A DNA stretch of 43,191 nt from Thioploca sp. GTDB taxonomy: Bacteria; Pseudomonadota; Gammaproteobacteria; Beggiatoales; Beggiatoaceae. Shown piece by piece: positions 8,601 through 16,751 of the stretch. Under the pieces are notes generated by a model. It was given only the letters and a program-made list of their open reading frames with translations, was not told the DNA's origin and made no database searches. Made by a program: the position numbers and the translations under genes. The DNA is taken from the NCBI GenBank assembly GCA_012032555.1, contig JAAUSR010000042.1, forward strand, positions 1-43,191, given 5' to 3'. The first letter of the stretch is position 1. Every line of letters begins with the position of its first letter.

Positions 8601-10964
8601 ATCCAAGCCGGTAATGGTGGCAGTAGTGAGAACTATGGAGCACCGGGTGGTGATGCTCTGGTTCTAGGACGTAATACTACTAATCAAGGTGTCATTCAAG
8701 CCGGTCAAGGTGGTCACGTTTTAGGTACCGGGGCGGGTCAAGCAGGACGCGGTGGACTCACTCAAATTTGGGGAAAACTCGGTGGTCCCGGTCACCTTTA
8801 CAACCAAAATGGCGCTAAAGCCTTAGCTGGCGATGGTGGTCATTGTAACCCAGCAGCGACGGAACAACAAACCGGCGGTGATGGTGGCAACCTATGGCTC
8901 GTTTCCTTACCCGATGTTTATCTTAATAATGGTATTTATCGAGCCGGTAAAGGCAGTCCTTATTGTCAACCACCGGGTAAAGATGGTTTTGTGCAAATTG
9001 AACCGAGTGTTATCGATTTAACTGGGGCACAAACGCATATCAGTGGCGGCAATGTGACTATCTTCGGCGGTAACGATTGGCTCCTCGATTTAAGCAATAT
9101 GGCTAATCCCTTCCTCGAAGCAACCGGTCAAATTACCCTAGCAGTCGGATCAGGTGGAATCATTGATCTTCGGCATAACCAAACCCCTATCATGACAGCT
9201 AATGGCCAAGTTAATCTCTTTGCTGATACCATCCTAATCGACGCTGGGGTAACGTTATCTGACTTAATTACGGCAACGGCGATTGTCGTTGGACCCCATA
9301 AAATCTTACCGGATGTGAATCTTGTTAGCATCGGCAACTTATTTGGTCAGCCTCAAACCACTTTGAGGTTGTCTTTTATCCTCTTCAACAACGGTCCACA
9401 AATGGATACTTATCTCGTCACGCTAACCAATGCCGCTGGTTGGCCACTAAACTTAGGTGAATCTCAAATAACAGTGGCAGGACTTGATAGCATCGTGGTG
9501 ACACCGCAATTGACTTTGCCCCAAGAACTGGGTGCTAGCAATGCCATCACCATGACCGTTATTTCCCAAACTGATCCGCGTGTCCAAGCCACTGCGCAAG
9601 TTGATGTGATGGTCACTGACCAACCACCGCTGGTGACAACTGCAACACTACCAACTTGGTTAGCTGAAAAATCCATAACCGGAATAACGACCCCGCTAGA
9701 CACGGTTAGCGAATTACTGACGGACACAGCAACGGCTGACCTACCGACTGAAGAAAAAAACGGAAGTTCCATAGTTAATCTTACCCCAGCAAACGGTAGC
9801 TTAGACAGTGACCCATTTAACAACATTGGTGTGACGGAAACGCCTCTAGATCTAGTGGAGATCCCAGCGCCTTTAACCATAGAACCGACCATTTTCCTGA
9901 GTAACTTACCCAACAACACTTGTCCATTAAATACCGATTTTATTAATTGGCCTTGTGATAATCATCATCAAACGCTGCAAGCAGTCACTTTCGGTCCACA
10001 AGCCAGTGTAGCGGGTGGTTTACTTCAAGATCATATTGAAAACCAAGGCTGGATTTCTCAAGTGACGATTGCTCCGGCAGCACAGGTGCATGGAGGCAAA
10101 TTAACCGGTGATATTATCAATCAAGGTACCTTAATCGATATCCAATTTGTGGGAAGAACAGTTACTGGTGGCACCTTACAAGGCGTCATTGATAACCAAA
10201 GCCAAATTGGCGGAACTTTCATTGATGTCAAATTAGCCGCTAACACCGTACTCCATGGCGGGGCAATAGCTGGTCAAATCAGCGGTGATTGTCAGGCACC
10301 CGCACGCTTAGAACACCTCATCATTCAACCGCAAAGTCAATTAAAGTGCGTTATTTTAGGTGAAGGTGTAGTTTTACCTGCAGAGGTAATTTTACAAGAT
10401 GTCCAAATCGCCGTTTCACCATCAGCGTTGTCAAGCAATGATACCACCGATGTGGTCACCTTACCCCATTTAGAAGCCACCATCTTTGATGGACAAATGC
10501 AATCATCATCAACACCAGCGCTACTAGCGGGTGGTATATCAATTAACGGTGACTCGTTTCAGCAGCATACGGAAATGACCGAGACCGACCTCGTGAAACT
10601 ATACGGCCAAATTCAAGTTGATCCGAGCCATATTGGTCAACCCGGTGAAATGTTAGTATACGGTCATTATGAGCCAACTGCTGTAGCAATGAAGCCGGTT
10701 GACTTTATGTTAGTGAGAGATAAATTGACGGGAAAATCACAGGTAAAAGCTTGGAATGGTGATTTAGCAAAACTAGAAGCATTTGAACCACTAGCGGCAT
10801 TACCAGCAGTTTATTTAGCACCCTTGTATGAAGATTTTTTGAAAGTAGCCGCCGGTCAAGTAACGGTGTTCATGGGTTATCAAACCATGACTTCTCCAGG
10901 ATCAAAGATTGTAGTTCAGAATCAAAATGGGATTGAACTAGTCATTCGGGAAAGGGAGAAATAG
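5694..10964 (+). CDS. Giant secreted leucine-rich-repeat, InlB-repeat and beta-helix surface protein
   Basis: A 1756-residue exported protein. A Sec signal peptide (about 1-28) is followed by an LRR N-cap-like region with paired Cys (about 32-80) and plant-type LRRs of the form LSGNQLTGPIPxSLGNLSNL (about 84-205). Three divergent InlB/'bacterial repeat' units start near 247, 333 and 410 with Y/H-T-L/I-T-L-x-K-x-G. Three ASH/choice-of-anchor-D-like beta domains start near 493, 613 and 720. A G8-like segment (WWEDPTAW, about 838) leads into a Gly-rich beta-helix (about 870-1200), and a second Asn/Gln-Gly beta-helix lies near 1405-1570. The architecture implies an extracellular or cell-surface binding role. 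There is no LPXTG, autotransporter barrel or obvious type IX tag. The LRR units are near-identical 72-bp DNA repeats. Domain edges are approximate. Confidence 0.8.
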   Translation: MNSYSFSLVLKRSIFAIALFALSPLGWSATDCDAVTDIPKEECQALLDLYNSTQGPNWGNKTGWNETDTPCSWYGIKCDNGQVYSLELPENKLSGTLSNSLEKLSLLDSLYLSGNQLTGPIPESLGNLSNLYILALSGNQLTGSIPSSLGNLSNLETLALHSNQLTGPIPKSLGNLSNLVGLNLSNNQLCGDIPNTISSLQLIEGDNCRLSNNYLTATDPTLIQFLDANCKGWEDQNSPLDSCPTDSHYTLTLEKTGEGMITATGIDCGSDCSEEYPANSTLTLTTQAAPNFEFIQWGGDCGDNFELELTLQITKNLNCTALFETRSFPEHTITLNKTGSGNGTLSLTVNNQTTTCQPNCTQTVAHQSQITLQAIPDSISSFVGFFGQGCGSSLFLTEDRVCEARFEPLPYYTLTITKSGQGSGRVTSDVGQLDCGDRCIRSYLSGTTVTLTAIPDPGSTFLAWNQDCSGATTKASISLYDKKTCTAEFGIAGTPQLTLDQSLIDFVQTNKLAKHTLTITNTGKGGLRIESLELADTSIFQINKDNCANNVLIPAGSCTVTLQFQPPAATIAAYQTQLQISSNDPQSPTTVDLQGQSCSPNAIAHRSLTANPYRLDFGVEVVGNRLSRQQRFDMWTTGCTSLDLDTLTLKGRHAEEFSILDKQCYYGHWQEQAHASCLFTVEFHPTSAGIKEVRPVITYTDPDVPMPTYYWSAQAVSEGEPQLELSEAEHDFGTLTIGKAIPSWTLTLTNRGTTNLIFTRIQLDSTEFKVYDSYCTFLVPQQSCSLLVQLTPMTLGDKSAQLSLTYHETTVQVPLTANITGPADCSPEKITIETSGQSPWWEDPTAWQRLQPGAELPGTADVVHIKSAHAIVGLPLIQVKALCIDDNAVLLSRDNQGSALEIQATDYFQNQGYVLGLDGADSDTETCTTDCAKPGASIIIKVGSQLQRQDKMGDWWWYGDGGPIVNLGQIQAGNGGSSENYGAPGGDALVLGRNTTNQGVIQAGQGGHVLGTGAGQAGRGGLTQIWGKLGGPGHLYNQNGAKALAGDGGHCNPAATEQQTGGDGGNLWLVSLPDVYLNNGIYRAGKGSPYCQPPGKDGFVQIEPSVIDLTGAQTHISGGNVTIFGGNDWLLDLSNMANPFLEATGQITLAVGSGGIIDLRHNQTPIMTANGQVNLFADTILIDAGVTLSDLITATAIVVGPHKILPDVNLVSIGNLFGQPQTTLRLSFILFNNGPQMDTYLVTLTNAAGWPLNLGESQITVAGLDSIVVTPQLTLPQELGASNAITMTVISQTDPRVQATAQVDVMVTDQPPLVTTATLPTWLAEKSITGITTPLDTVSELLTDTATADLPTEEKNGSSIVNLTPANGSLDSDPFNNIGVTETPLDLVEIPAPLTIEPTIFLSNLPNNTCPLNTDFINWPCDNHHQTLQAVTFGPQASVAGGLLQDHIENQGWISQVTIAPAAQVHGGKLTGDIINQGTLIDIQFVGRTVTGGTLQGVIDNQSQIGGTFIDVKLAANTVLHGGAIAGQISGDCQAPARLEHLIIQPQSQLKCVILGEGVVLPAEVILQDVQIAVSPSALSSNDTTDVVTLPHLEATIFDGQMQSSSTPALLAGGISINGDSFQQHTEMTETDLVKLYGQIQVDPSHIGQPGEMLVYGHYEPTAVAMKPVDFMLVRDKLTGKSQVKAWNGDLAKLEAFEPLAALPAVYLAPLYEDFLKVAAGQVTVFMGYQTMTSPGSKIVVQNQNGIELVIREREK
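6023..6262 (+). repeat. 72-bp coding tandem repeats (LRR units)
   Basis: Inside the LRR protein the segment AACCAACTCACCGGC plus its surroundings recurs every 72 bp (24 residues) about three to four times, with very high nucleotide identity. Such near-identical coding repeats can expand or contract by recombination or slippage. Confidence 0.8.
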
Positions 10965-10978
10965 TCAAGTAGTTAGGC

Positions 10979-11014
10979 GATAGGAGGAATAGCGCCTCCT
11001 ATCATCGTAGTCTT
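10979..11014 (+). terminator. Probable terminator after the LRR gene
   Basis: GATAGGAGG (10979-10987) pairs exactly with CCTCCTATC (10995-11003) across a 7-nt loop, followed a few bases later by TCTTTTG. It lies 15 bp after the stop codon. The T-run is short and displaced, so efficiency is uncertain. Confidence 0.55.
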
Positions 11015-11075
11015 TTGATTCAAACCATAACGAAAAGAAGCCAGGGTAAAAATTTATTTACAGAATTGAGGTTGA

Positions 11076-12185
11076 ATGATCAAAACCTTTCGCTTTGCTA
11101 CTTTTAATGCGGGGCTGACTCGTCCCCAAAGCGGCGCATTGATAACCGATTTATCAACGCCTCATCACCCTCAAGCTAAAAATGTAGCTGAGATTATTCA
11201 GAGAGTGAATCCGGATGTGCTCGTTCTCCAAGAATTAGATTACGATGGGACAAAAACCGCCTTACAGTTATTTCAAGATCATTATTTAAGCGTAAGTCAG
11301 AATGGAGCGGTTTCTACTTATTTTCCATATCGTTATGCAATTCCAACTAATACCGGGATTCCTTCGAGAATGGATTTGGATAAAGATGGTCGAACTGATA
11401 GTCCTGGTGATGCACTAGGATTTGGGTTTCATCCTGGGCAATACGCGTTTGCGGTGCTAGCTAAGTACCCGCTGCGCTGGAAACAGATTCGTACTTTCCA
11501 AAGATTTTTATGGAAAGATATGCCCCAAGCTAAATTACCGATTAATCCCCCCACCGGTGAATCATGGTATTCTGCTGAACAATTGAATATTTTGCGGTTA
11601 TCATCTAAAAATCATGTGGATGTGCCAATTGCGTTACCAGGAGGAACGGTTCACCTTTTAGTAGCCCATCCAGCTCCCCCAGTTTTTGATGGTCAAGAAC
11701 AACGTCATAAGTTACGTAATTTTGATGAGATTCGACTTTGGGCAGATTACATCAGCCCGGACCAAAACAATTATCTTTATGATGATAAAGGACAATTTGG
11801 TGGCTTAAGCGATCCGGATTTTGTCATCATGGGCGATCTGAATGCCGATCCCCAGGATGGCGAGAGTATCAATCAAGCGATTAATCAACTCCTACATCAT
11901 CCGCGTATTCAAACACAGCCCATTCCGAGCAGTTTGGGTGGTAAAGAACAAGCACAATTAAATCCAGCTGGTTATCAAAATCACCGTGGTGATCCGGCTT
12001 ATCACACCGCGAGTTGGGGTTTGCGAGTGGATTATGTGTTACCAGCGAGCTGCTTAAAAGTACATGCCAGTGGTATTTTTTGGCCAACGACTTCGGCGCC
12101 ACTACATTATTTAGTAGCCAAGCGGGGTGAGGTAGAAGCGAGTTCTGATCATCGCTTAGTTTGGGTTGATTTGGCTTTATCCTAA
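11076..12185 (+). CDS. Endonuclease/exonuclease/phosphatase (EEP) family protein
   Basis: A 369-residue protein of the DNase I/EEP fold. The metal-binding and catalytic motifs are in order: N in FATFNAG near the start, E in VLVLQELDYD (about 52), H in LLVAHPAP (about 197), D and N in IMGDLNADPQD (about 252), and the terminal SSDHRLVWVDL. The family cleaves phosphodiester bonds in nucleic acids, lipids or inositol phosphates; substrate is not predictable here. An insertion near residue 100 carries an EF-hand-like Asp loop (DLDKDGRTD), possibly calcium-binding. No signal peptide is seen. GAGG lies 6 bp before the ATG. It follows the LRR gene after a likely terminator, so it is probably transcribed separately. 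Confidence 0.85.
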   Translation: MIKTFRFATFNAGLTRPQSGALITDLSTPHHPQAKNVAEIIQRVNPDVLVLQELDYDGTKTALQLFQDHYLSVSQNGAVSTYFPYRYAIPTNTGIPSRMDLDKDGRTDSPGDALGFGFHPGQYAFAVLAKYPLRWKQIRTFQRFLWKDMPQAKLPINPPTGESWYSAEQLNILRLSSKNHVDVPIALPGGTVHLLVAHPAPPVFDGQEQRHKLRNFDEIRLWADYISPDQNNYLYDDKGQFGGLSDPDFVIMGDLNADPQDGESINQAINQLLHHPRIQTQPIPSSLGGKEQAQLNPAGYQNHRGDPAYHTASWGLRVDYVLPASCLKVHASGIFWPTTSAPLHYLVAKRGEVEASSDHRLVWVDLALS

Positions 12186-12274
12186 AGTTAGGCACCTTGG
12201 GTTAATTATAATTTCCTCACGGCTATCGTGGTGAAACGCTTTAGGTGTTTTTAATGATGGTAACTAAGTAGTTA

Positions 12275-13141
12275 TCACAACTGAGTTGCTTCAAAAGTAT
12301 TACAATTGGTCAACTGACCACCATCAAAACCTTGTTTAAACCAACGCATGCGCTGTGCTGAAGTACCATGGGTAAATGATTCTGGCGTCACGTAACCACG
12401 AGCTTGTTTTTGTAAGCGGTCGTCACCGATACTACTGGCTGCATTCAATGCTTCCTCTATATCGCCACTTTCAAGAATTTGCCGCATTTTTTGAGCATGG
12501 TGTGCCCAAACACCGGCTAAGCAATCTGCTTGTAATTCTAGGCGAACTGACAATTGATTGGCTTCGACCTGACTAAGTTGTTGCTGTTGTTGATGCACTT
12601 TTCCAGAAATACCCAACAAATTTTGCACATGATGTCCAACTTCATGTGCAATAACATAGGCTTGAGCGAAGTCACCTGGAGCTTGATGACGTTCCTTCAG
12701 GTCTCGATAAAAGCTCAGATCGATATAAACTTTATGATCAGCCGGACAATAAAATGGTCCAACCGCTGCTTGGGCAAAACCACAAGCCGATTGTACCGCG
12801 CCAGAAAACAATACCAAAATAGGATCTTGGTAAGTATTCCCCTTAGCTTTAAATAAGGTATGCCAAGTATCTTCCGTATCACCTAAAACGACGGCAACAA
12901 AATCAGCCAAAACATTTTCCTCCGGAGAAAAAGTTACTGGTTCATGATGACTCGATTCGGTATGATTGCCACCAACACCAATTTGCTGGAGAATAATAGT
13001 AGGATCAACACCAAAATACATAGCAATAAGAACAATAATCAGTGCACCTAAACCACCCCCGGCAAAAGTAGTTGGGGATGAAACACGTTTGCCGCGACGG
13101 TCTTCAACATTTTCACTTTTGCGACCATTTTCCCAGCGCAT
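12275..13141 (-). CDS. YpfJ-type neutral zinc metallopeptidase
   Basis: A 288-residue protein of the YpfJ/neutral zinc metallopeptidase family (Pfam-type 'Zn_peptidase'). It has a charged N-terminus (MRWENGRKSENVEDRRGKR), one membrane helix at about 29-45, and the catalytic motif HEVGH at 166-170. A downstream Glu-containing helix (RLELQADCLAGVWA, about 202-215) would supply the third zinc ligand. The expected topology is a membrane anchor with a periplasmic catalytic domain. Length and motif order match the family well. The physiological substrate is unknown. It is convergent with the EEP gene. Confidence 0.88.
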   Translation of the reverse strand: MRWENGRKSENVEDRRGKRVSSPTTFAGGGLGALIIVLIAMYFGVDPTIILQQIGVGGNHTESSHHEPVTFSPEENVLADFVAVVLGDTEDTWHTLFKAKGNTYQDPILVLFSGAVQSACGFAQAAVGPFYCPADHKVYIDLSFYRDLKERHQAPGDFAQAYVIAHEVGHHVQNLLGISGKVHQQQQQLSQVEANQLSVRLELQADCLAGVWAHHAQKMRQILESGDIEEALNAASSIGDDRLQKQARGYVTPESFTHGTSAQRMRWFKQGFDGGQLTNCNTFEATQL

Positions 13142-13295
13142 AATAGATTTCCTTCATTAAAGATATAGATCATTTAGTAATGGATCACTCAACGCCAAAC
13201 CCATCCATCATTCAAGAAACTATGGTTCGGTTAAATAAAGTTACCCGTCAAAACCGGCTCAACTGATCACTCTTAAATAACTGAATTTAAAATTT

Positions 13296-14897
13296 TTATA
13301 GGCTATTTCTAACGTCTGGATTACAATATTTTAAGGTCAAGCCCGTTAAGTAGGAAGGAACAGCAACACCCATTCTAATTCCCATCAAATCCAGTTTGAT
13401 ACCTTCCAATAGTGGGATGATGCCAAATAATTTTTGCTGGTGACGCCAACGTTGGATTAGAGAAGTATGTATGAGACCTGAAATAGCGTGCTTTATTACC
13501 CGTTTTAGCTTGACAGTCTCGTCGTGTGAATGACCTAAGCCAGGACTGATTGAAGTTTTAGCTTGCCAGAGACCTTTTACAAAATCTATCCAGAGCCGAT
13601 GATGGTGTTTATATTCATAGGGAACTGTGGCCCAAAAGTCAGCAACCTCCTGATCCCATAAGGGCATCCACCAATCTAAGCCAAAGGAATCATAATATCT
13701 GTTAGAGTTAACAATATACTTTGCTTCTATTTCTTGCCATTTCCATTCTTCAAGTAGGGATGCTGGCAACCTTGAAGTTGAATTACCCATCATGGTAGTA
13801 ATTTGAGTGTTTAAGTTTGTTTGCCATTTGAGCCGTTGAGTTTTTGAAAGCGGATACAGATGATAATAGTGGTCTACTATTGTACTCGTAACCCATTCTA
13901 TTGGGTTACTAACAGACACCGATTCCTTGACAAAAAAATTGCCAACATACACTGGTACTACAGTATGCCCTGGCACCACAATACAATCTTGAGTGAACAC
14001 TTGATCTTTTAAAAGTTGCCAAGCCGCTGGCCAGGCTTGAATAGTTGGTACCGAAACATGCGAATGAATTTTTTGGACATAGTGTTTGAATTGTTCAGTT
14101 TTGATCCATCTTTGCCATTGCTTATTGCTATAGGAAACAAAATGCCATGGTAAGCCTAGCGTTTTAGCAACCAATCGACTAATGCGTGCTTCTGCGCAAT
14201 CTGGACGACCAAAGCTAAAAGTAACGATATTAGGATATTGGAATTGGTGAAGCAACAATGCTATACTTCTTGAATCGTAACCGCCACTGAGCGGAATGAC
14301 AATTTGTCGACCATTAGCATATTCGATTAACCGACCGATGGCGGCTTCAGTACATTTCCTCACGCCGGCCAGCAGTTGTGTGGCATCCAAGGTAGAATTG
14401 GCGGTAGGAATATAGCGATAATATCGTATCCACTCTATCGATTCACCGATGATGACACATTCACCGGCTTGTAATTGCTTAACCTGATCAAACAGGGTAT
14501 TTCTACCAGTGACATATCCGGTTAACCTAAACTCCTCCGTGTAGTCAACGTTTCTTTCGAACATGTCGGCAAATTTTCTCGCCTGCTCAGCATCATCAGT
14601 AATAATAATCCGCTCTGCTTGACTACCAATAAACAAGGGACGGCTTCGAACCGGATCGACAGCGGCAACGGTACCCCAGGGTCCAATCCAGATCAAAGAA
14701 TAAAAACCGTTTAATTGACTTAAATTTTCGGCTATAGCGGCTTTTGACTGAGCTTGCCTAAACCGTTGGGCTATTTCTTGAATATTAAGCAAGGTGCCCT
14801 GCTTCTTATCGAAGGCCGCACCGCAAAACCAGAAATCTGTACCGATTTGCTGCCATTGACTAAATAAGTTGGTTAGATTGACTGAAACTTTTTTCAT
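13296..14897 (-). CDS. Asparagine-synthetase-like protein without the glutaminase cysteine
   Basis: A 533-residue protein related to asparagine synthetase B. The synthetase half carries the ATP-pyrophosphatase P-loop PLSGGYDSR (202-210). The N-terminal half keeps only part of the class II glutaminase fold (LNGFYSLIWIG...AAVDPVRSRPLF, about 62-89). It lacks the invariant Cys at position 2 that releases ammonia from glutamine, and the first ~60 residues are divergent. The protein is therefore more likely an amide- or lactam-forming enzyme, or an ammonia-dependent relative, than a housekeeping AsnB. Homologues of this kind are found in peptide-maturation and cell-surface glycan clusters, but no such cluster is visible here. 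There is 154 bp to the ypfJ-like gene on the same strand. Confidence 0.78.
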   Translation of the reverse strand: MKKVSVNLTNLFSQWQQIGTDFWFCGAAFDKKQGTLLNIQEIAQRFRQAQSKAAIAENLSQLNGFYSLIWIGPWGTVAAVDPVRSRPLFIGSQAERIIITDDAEQARKFADMFERNVDYTEEFRLTGYVTGRNTLFDQVKQLQAGECVIIGESIEWIRYYRYIPTANSTLDATQLLAGVRKCTEAAIGRLIEYANGRQIVIPLSGGYDSRSIALLLHQFQYPNIVTFSFGRPDCAEARISRLVAKTLGLPWHFVSYSNKQWQRWIKTEQFKHYVQKIHSHVSVPTIQAWPAAWQLLKDQVFTQDCIVVPGHTVVPVYVGNFFVKESVSVSNPIEWVTSTIVDHYYHLYPLSKTQRLKWQTNLNTQITTMMGNSTSRLPASLLEEWKWQEIEAKYIVNSNRYYDSFGLDWWMPLWDQEVADFWATVPYEYKHHHRLWIDFVKGLWQAKTSISPGLGHSHDETVKLKRVIKHAISGLIHTSLIQRWRHQQKLFGIIPLLEGIKLDLMGIRMGVAVPSYLTGLTLKYCNPDVRNSL

Positions 14898-15062
14898 GGT
14901 CCAAGATGACAGTCCTTAAGTTGATAGTCGTGAGATAATTACAATGGGCACTCATCGCCAACTGAGTGTCGATTATGCGCCGGTTAAAGTGGTTAGCTAC
15001 CGCTAGAAAATAGCTAACGGGTAAATATAACTACTTTTCTGACACGAATTCTCGGTAAAAAT

Positions 15063-15087
15063 AAACGCCAAGCAAAGCTTGGCGTTT
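15063..15087 (-). terminator. Rho-independent terminator of the RRM gene
   Basis: AAACGCCAAGC and GCTTGGCGTTT form a perfect 11-bp stem around an AAA loop, starting 12 bp beyond the RRM stop codon. On the minus strand the stem is followed by a short T-rich stretch (TTTAT). The dense, GC-rich stem close to the stop is typical of intrinsic terminators. Confidence 0.75.
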
Positions 15088-15098
15088 TAATTTAGAGG

Positions 15099-15371
15099 TT
15101 AATACCTCGATTTACGTTGTGGTCGCTCATTACGCGGACGTGCTTGATTAACTTTGATATTTCTTCCTTTTATTGGACTTTCATTAAGGGCTTTGATAGC
15201 CGCTTCTGCCTCTGATTGTTTAGGCATTTCCACAAAAGCAAACCCTTTCGATTTGCCGCTGTATTTATCGGTGATGAGATTTACCTCAGACACCTCTCCA
15301 TACTCTGAAAAGAGTGTTTTTAAATCCTCTTTACTCAGGTTATAGGATAAATTACCTACATATATATTCAT
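15099..15371 (-). CDS. Small RRM-type RNA-binding protein
   Basis: A 90-residue single RNA-recognition-motif protein. RNP2 is IYVGNL (3-8) and RNP1 is KGFAFVEM (about 42-49). The RNA-stacking aromatics Tyr4 and the RNP1 Phe residues are present. A short basic tail (RPRNERPQRKSRY) follows. It resembles the cyanobacterial Rbp and proteobacterial stand-alone RRM proteins, which are RNA chaperones often induced by cold or stress. An inverted repeat in the leader at 15391-15429, just upstream of the ribosome-binding site, and a strong terminator frame it as a single-gene unit that may be regulated at the RNA level. Identity to the family is clear; the specific role is not. Confidence 0.93.
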   Translation of the reverse strand: MNIYVGNLSYNLSKEDLKTLFSEYGEVSEVNLITDKYSGKSKGFAFVEMPKQSEAEAAIKALNESPIKGRNIKVNQARPRNERPQRKSRY

Positions 15372-15390
15372 CTATCATTCTCTCGTCAAT

Positions 15391-15429
15391 GTGTGTTGAT
15401 AGCGAAACACCATCGAATAATCAACACAC
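15391..15429 (-). promoter_or_regulatory. Leader hairpin upstream of the RRM gene
   Basis: GTGTGTTGAT and ATCAACACAC form a perfect 10-bp inverted repeat with a 19-nt loop in the 5' region of the RRM gene. It ends about 19 nt from the ATG. The purine-rich ACGAGAGA in the remaining gap would be the ribosome-binding site. A hairpin here could be a binding site for RRM autoregulation or a thermosensing leader; that role is inference. Confidence 0.5.
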
Positions 15430-15608
15430 CAATTAAACGATAGTGATTAAAGGTCAAATAGGACAGATAGTTTACTCGCCTCTTTTCCACCCTATTCTTT
15501 CCATCTTGGTCCAAGCTACTTTTTTTGCGAAAGGAAACAACCGGTGTTTGTCCTCAGAGTGAGATTTTAGTAAATAACTATTTTAGCTGGTTTACCAAAA
15601 TAATGGAA

Positions 15609-16277
15609 TTAAATTACACTAAGGATATGCTTCCAACCCAGTAAATAAGCATCTAATAACCAATATTGATTCCCTCTAATTACCAAATCAATTTCACGGG
15701 CATAGTTGTTACCCGCCCATTTTTGATTGGTAAAATTTTGTTCTGCAACTCGTACTACACCCGCTGTTAAATCCACTTCAGTAATCACAGCAATATGCCC
15801 CGTATTGAAATACGCTCGGGCATATATCAATAGATCACCCCTTTGAGGGGCTTGAGTTGAGCCATTAAGATGGGATTCCACCTTTAATTTTTTCCCATCG
15901 GCTACTCGTGTTACCAACGTAATTTTATCCCAAATTTCAGCGGCAACGTCCACATCACCGTATACAACACCTTGGTGAGTCAAGAGCCATCTTCTGGCAA
16001 ATTCAACACATTGCCATTTAATCCCCGTATAGGTACCATTTTGATAATAAGGTTCTCGAACTACACACTGAGCATTACAATTAGAATAAGCAACTACCTC
16101 GCCGGCTGCTACTCCTAACTTTTCTCCATAAGGTGTTGCACAATCAAGACGACAGGATTGAGGTAACTGGCTCGATATTATAGTAGATGAAATCTCCTCA
16201 GCATGGCAAGATAAAAATAGAGTTAAATTAACCAGCAGGAAAAAACTTATCCTATTTTTAACTAAAGTTATTACCAT
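15609..16277 (-). CDS. Exported CHAP-domain amidase-like protein
   Basis: A 222-residue protein with a hydrophobic N-terminal signal (about 8-24, ending LFLSCHAEE). A lipoprotein signal is possible but the residue at -3 is Phe rather than Leu. The mature part is a CHAP (cysteine, histidine-dependent amidohydrolase/peptidase) domain of the glutathionylspermidine-amidase type. It has catalytic Cys90 in KWQCVEFARRW, His161 in GHIAVIT, and AEQNF about 17 residues later with the acidic/Asn partner. Two extra Cys pairs (about 42/46 and 67/71) may form disulphides. Such periplasmic enzymes cut peptidoglycan cross-bridges or glutathionylspermidine-like amides. It stands alone. Confidence 0.8.
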   Translation of the reverse strand: MVITLVKNRISFFLLVNLTLFLSCHAEEISSTIISSQLPQSCRLDCATPYGEKLGVAAGEVVAYSNCNAQCVVREPYYQNGTYTGIKWQCVEFARRWLLTHQGVVYGDVDVAAEIWDKITLVTRVADGKKLKVESHLNGSTQAPQRGDLLIYARAYFNTGHIAVITEVDLTAGVVRVAEQNFTNQKWAGNNYAREIDLVIRGNQYWLLDAYLLGWKHILSVI

Positions 16278-16523
16278 TTATTAATCCTTGTTACTTTGCC
16301 CACGAGGTAGAAATGTCACCAGCACCCTATTATACTACTTCTAGATCATTATCAAGTTTTTCTATTTTTAATTCATTTCATTAGAAACATACTACTCCTA
16401 CATTTTCTATAATACAATTTTTACACAATAGAATCCAGTTAAATCCCTCAGGGACCAAGGGCCATCTTATAAAAAAATCGGTCAAAATAGTACCGTGTTG
16501 GATAGCGAAAGAAGTCAAGAGAA

Positions 16524-16747
16524 ATGAAAAAATTAGAACAGCTAGGTTTTTTAGATATTTTGGGACAACGGGATGATCCCCAGATGGAACGAAACCAGCT
16601 ACATCCCATGCCAGAAATACTCTTACTCACTTTAGGTGCCGTTATTTGTGGTTCGGCCGGTTGGAATGATATAGAACTATTTAGTTGATCAAAGTTGGAT
16701 TTGTTAAGGCAATATTTAGCATACCGAAATGGTATTCCCTTTGAAAA
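16524..16747 (+). pseudogene. ISAs1-family transposase, N-terminal remnant
   Basis: From ATG at 16524 the reading frame encodes the typical start of an ISAs1 transposase: an aspartate/arginine-rich helix, then EILLLTLGAVICGSAGWNDI, then KLDLLRQYLAYRNGIP. The frame is cut by TGA at 16686-16688 between ELFS and SKLDLL, and homology ends near 16747, where an unrelated PKD-type sequence begins. Only about 70 of the family's 350-400 residues are left and the DDE catalytic core is gone. AAGGGCCATC at about 16458 may mark the old left end of the element, but no right end was found. Confidence 0.8.
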
Positions 16748-16751
16748 TATT

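Noticed and set aside
9464-9919. Open frame of 151 codons on the opposite strand of the large surface protein
   Set aside because: Antisense to a well-supported gene, low-complexity Val/Ser/Thr composition, no ribosome-binding site.
12554-12856. Open frame on the plus strand opposite the metallopeptidase
   Set aside because: Shadow of the HEVGH-containing gene; no family resemblance.
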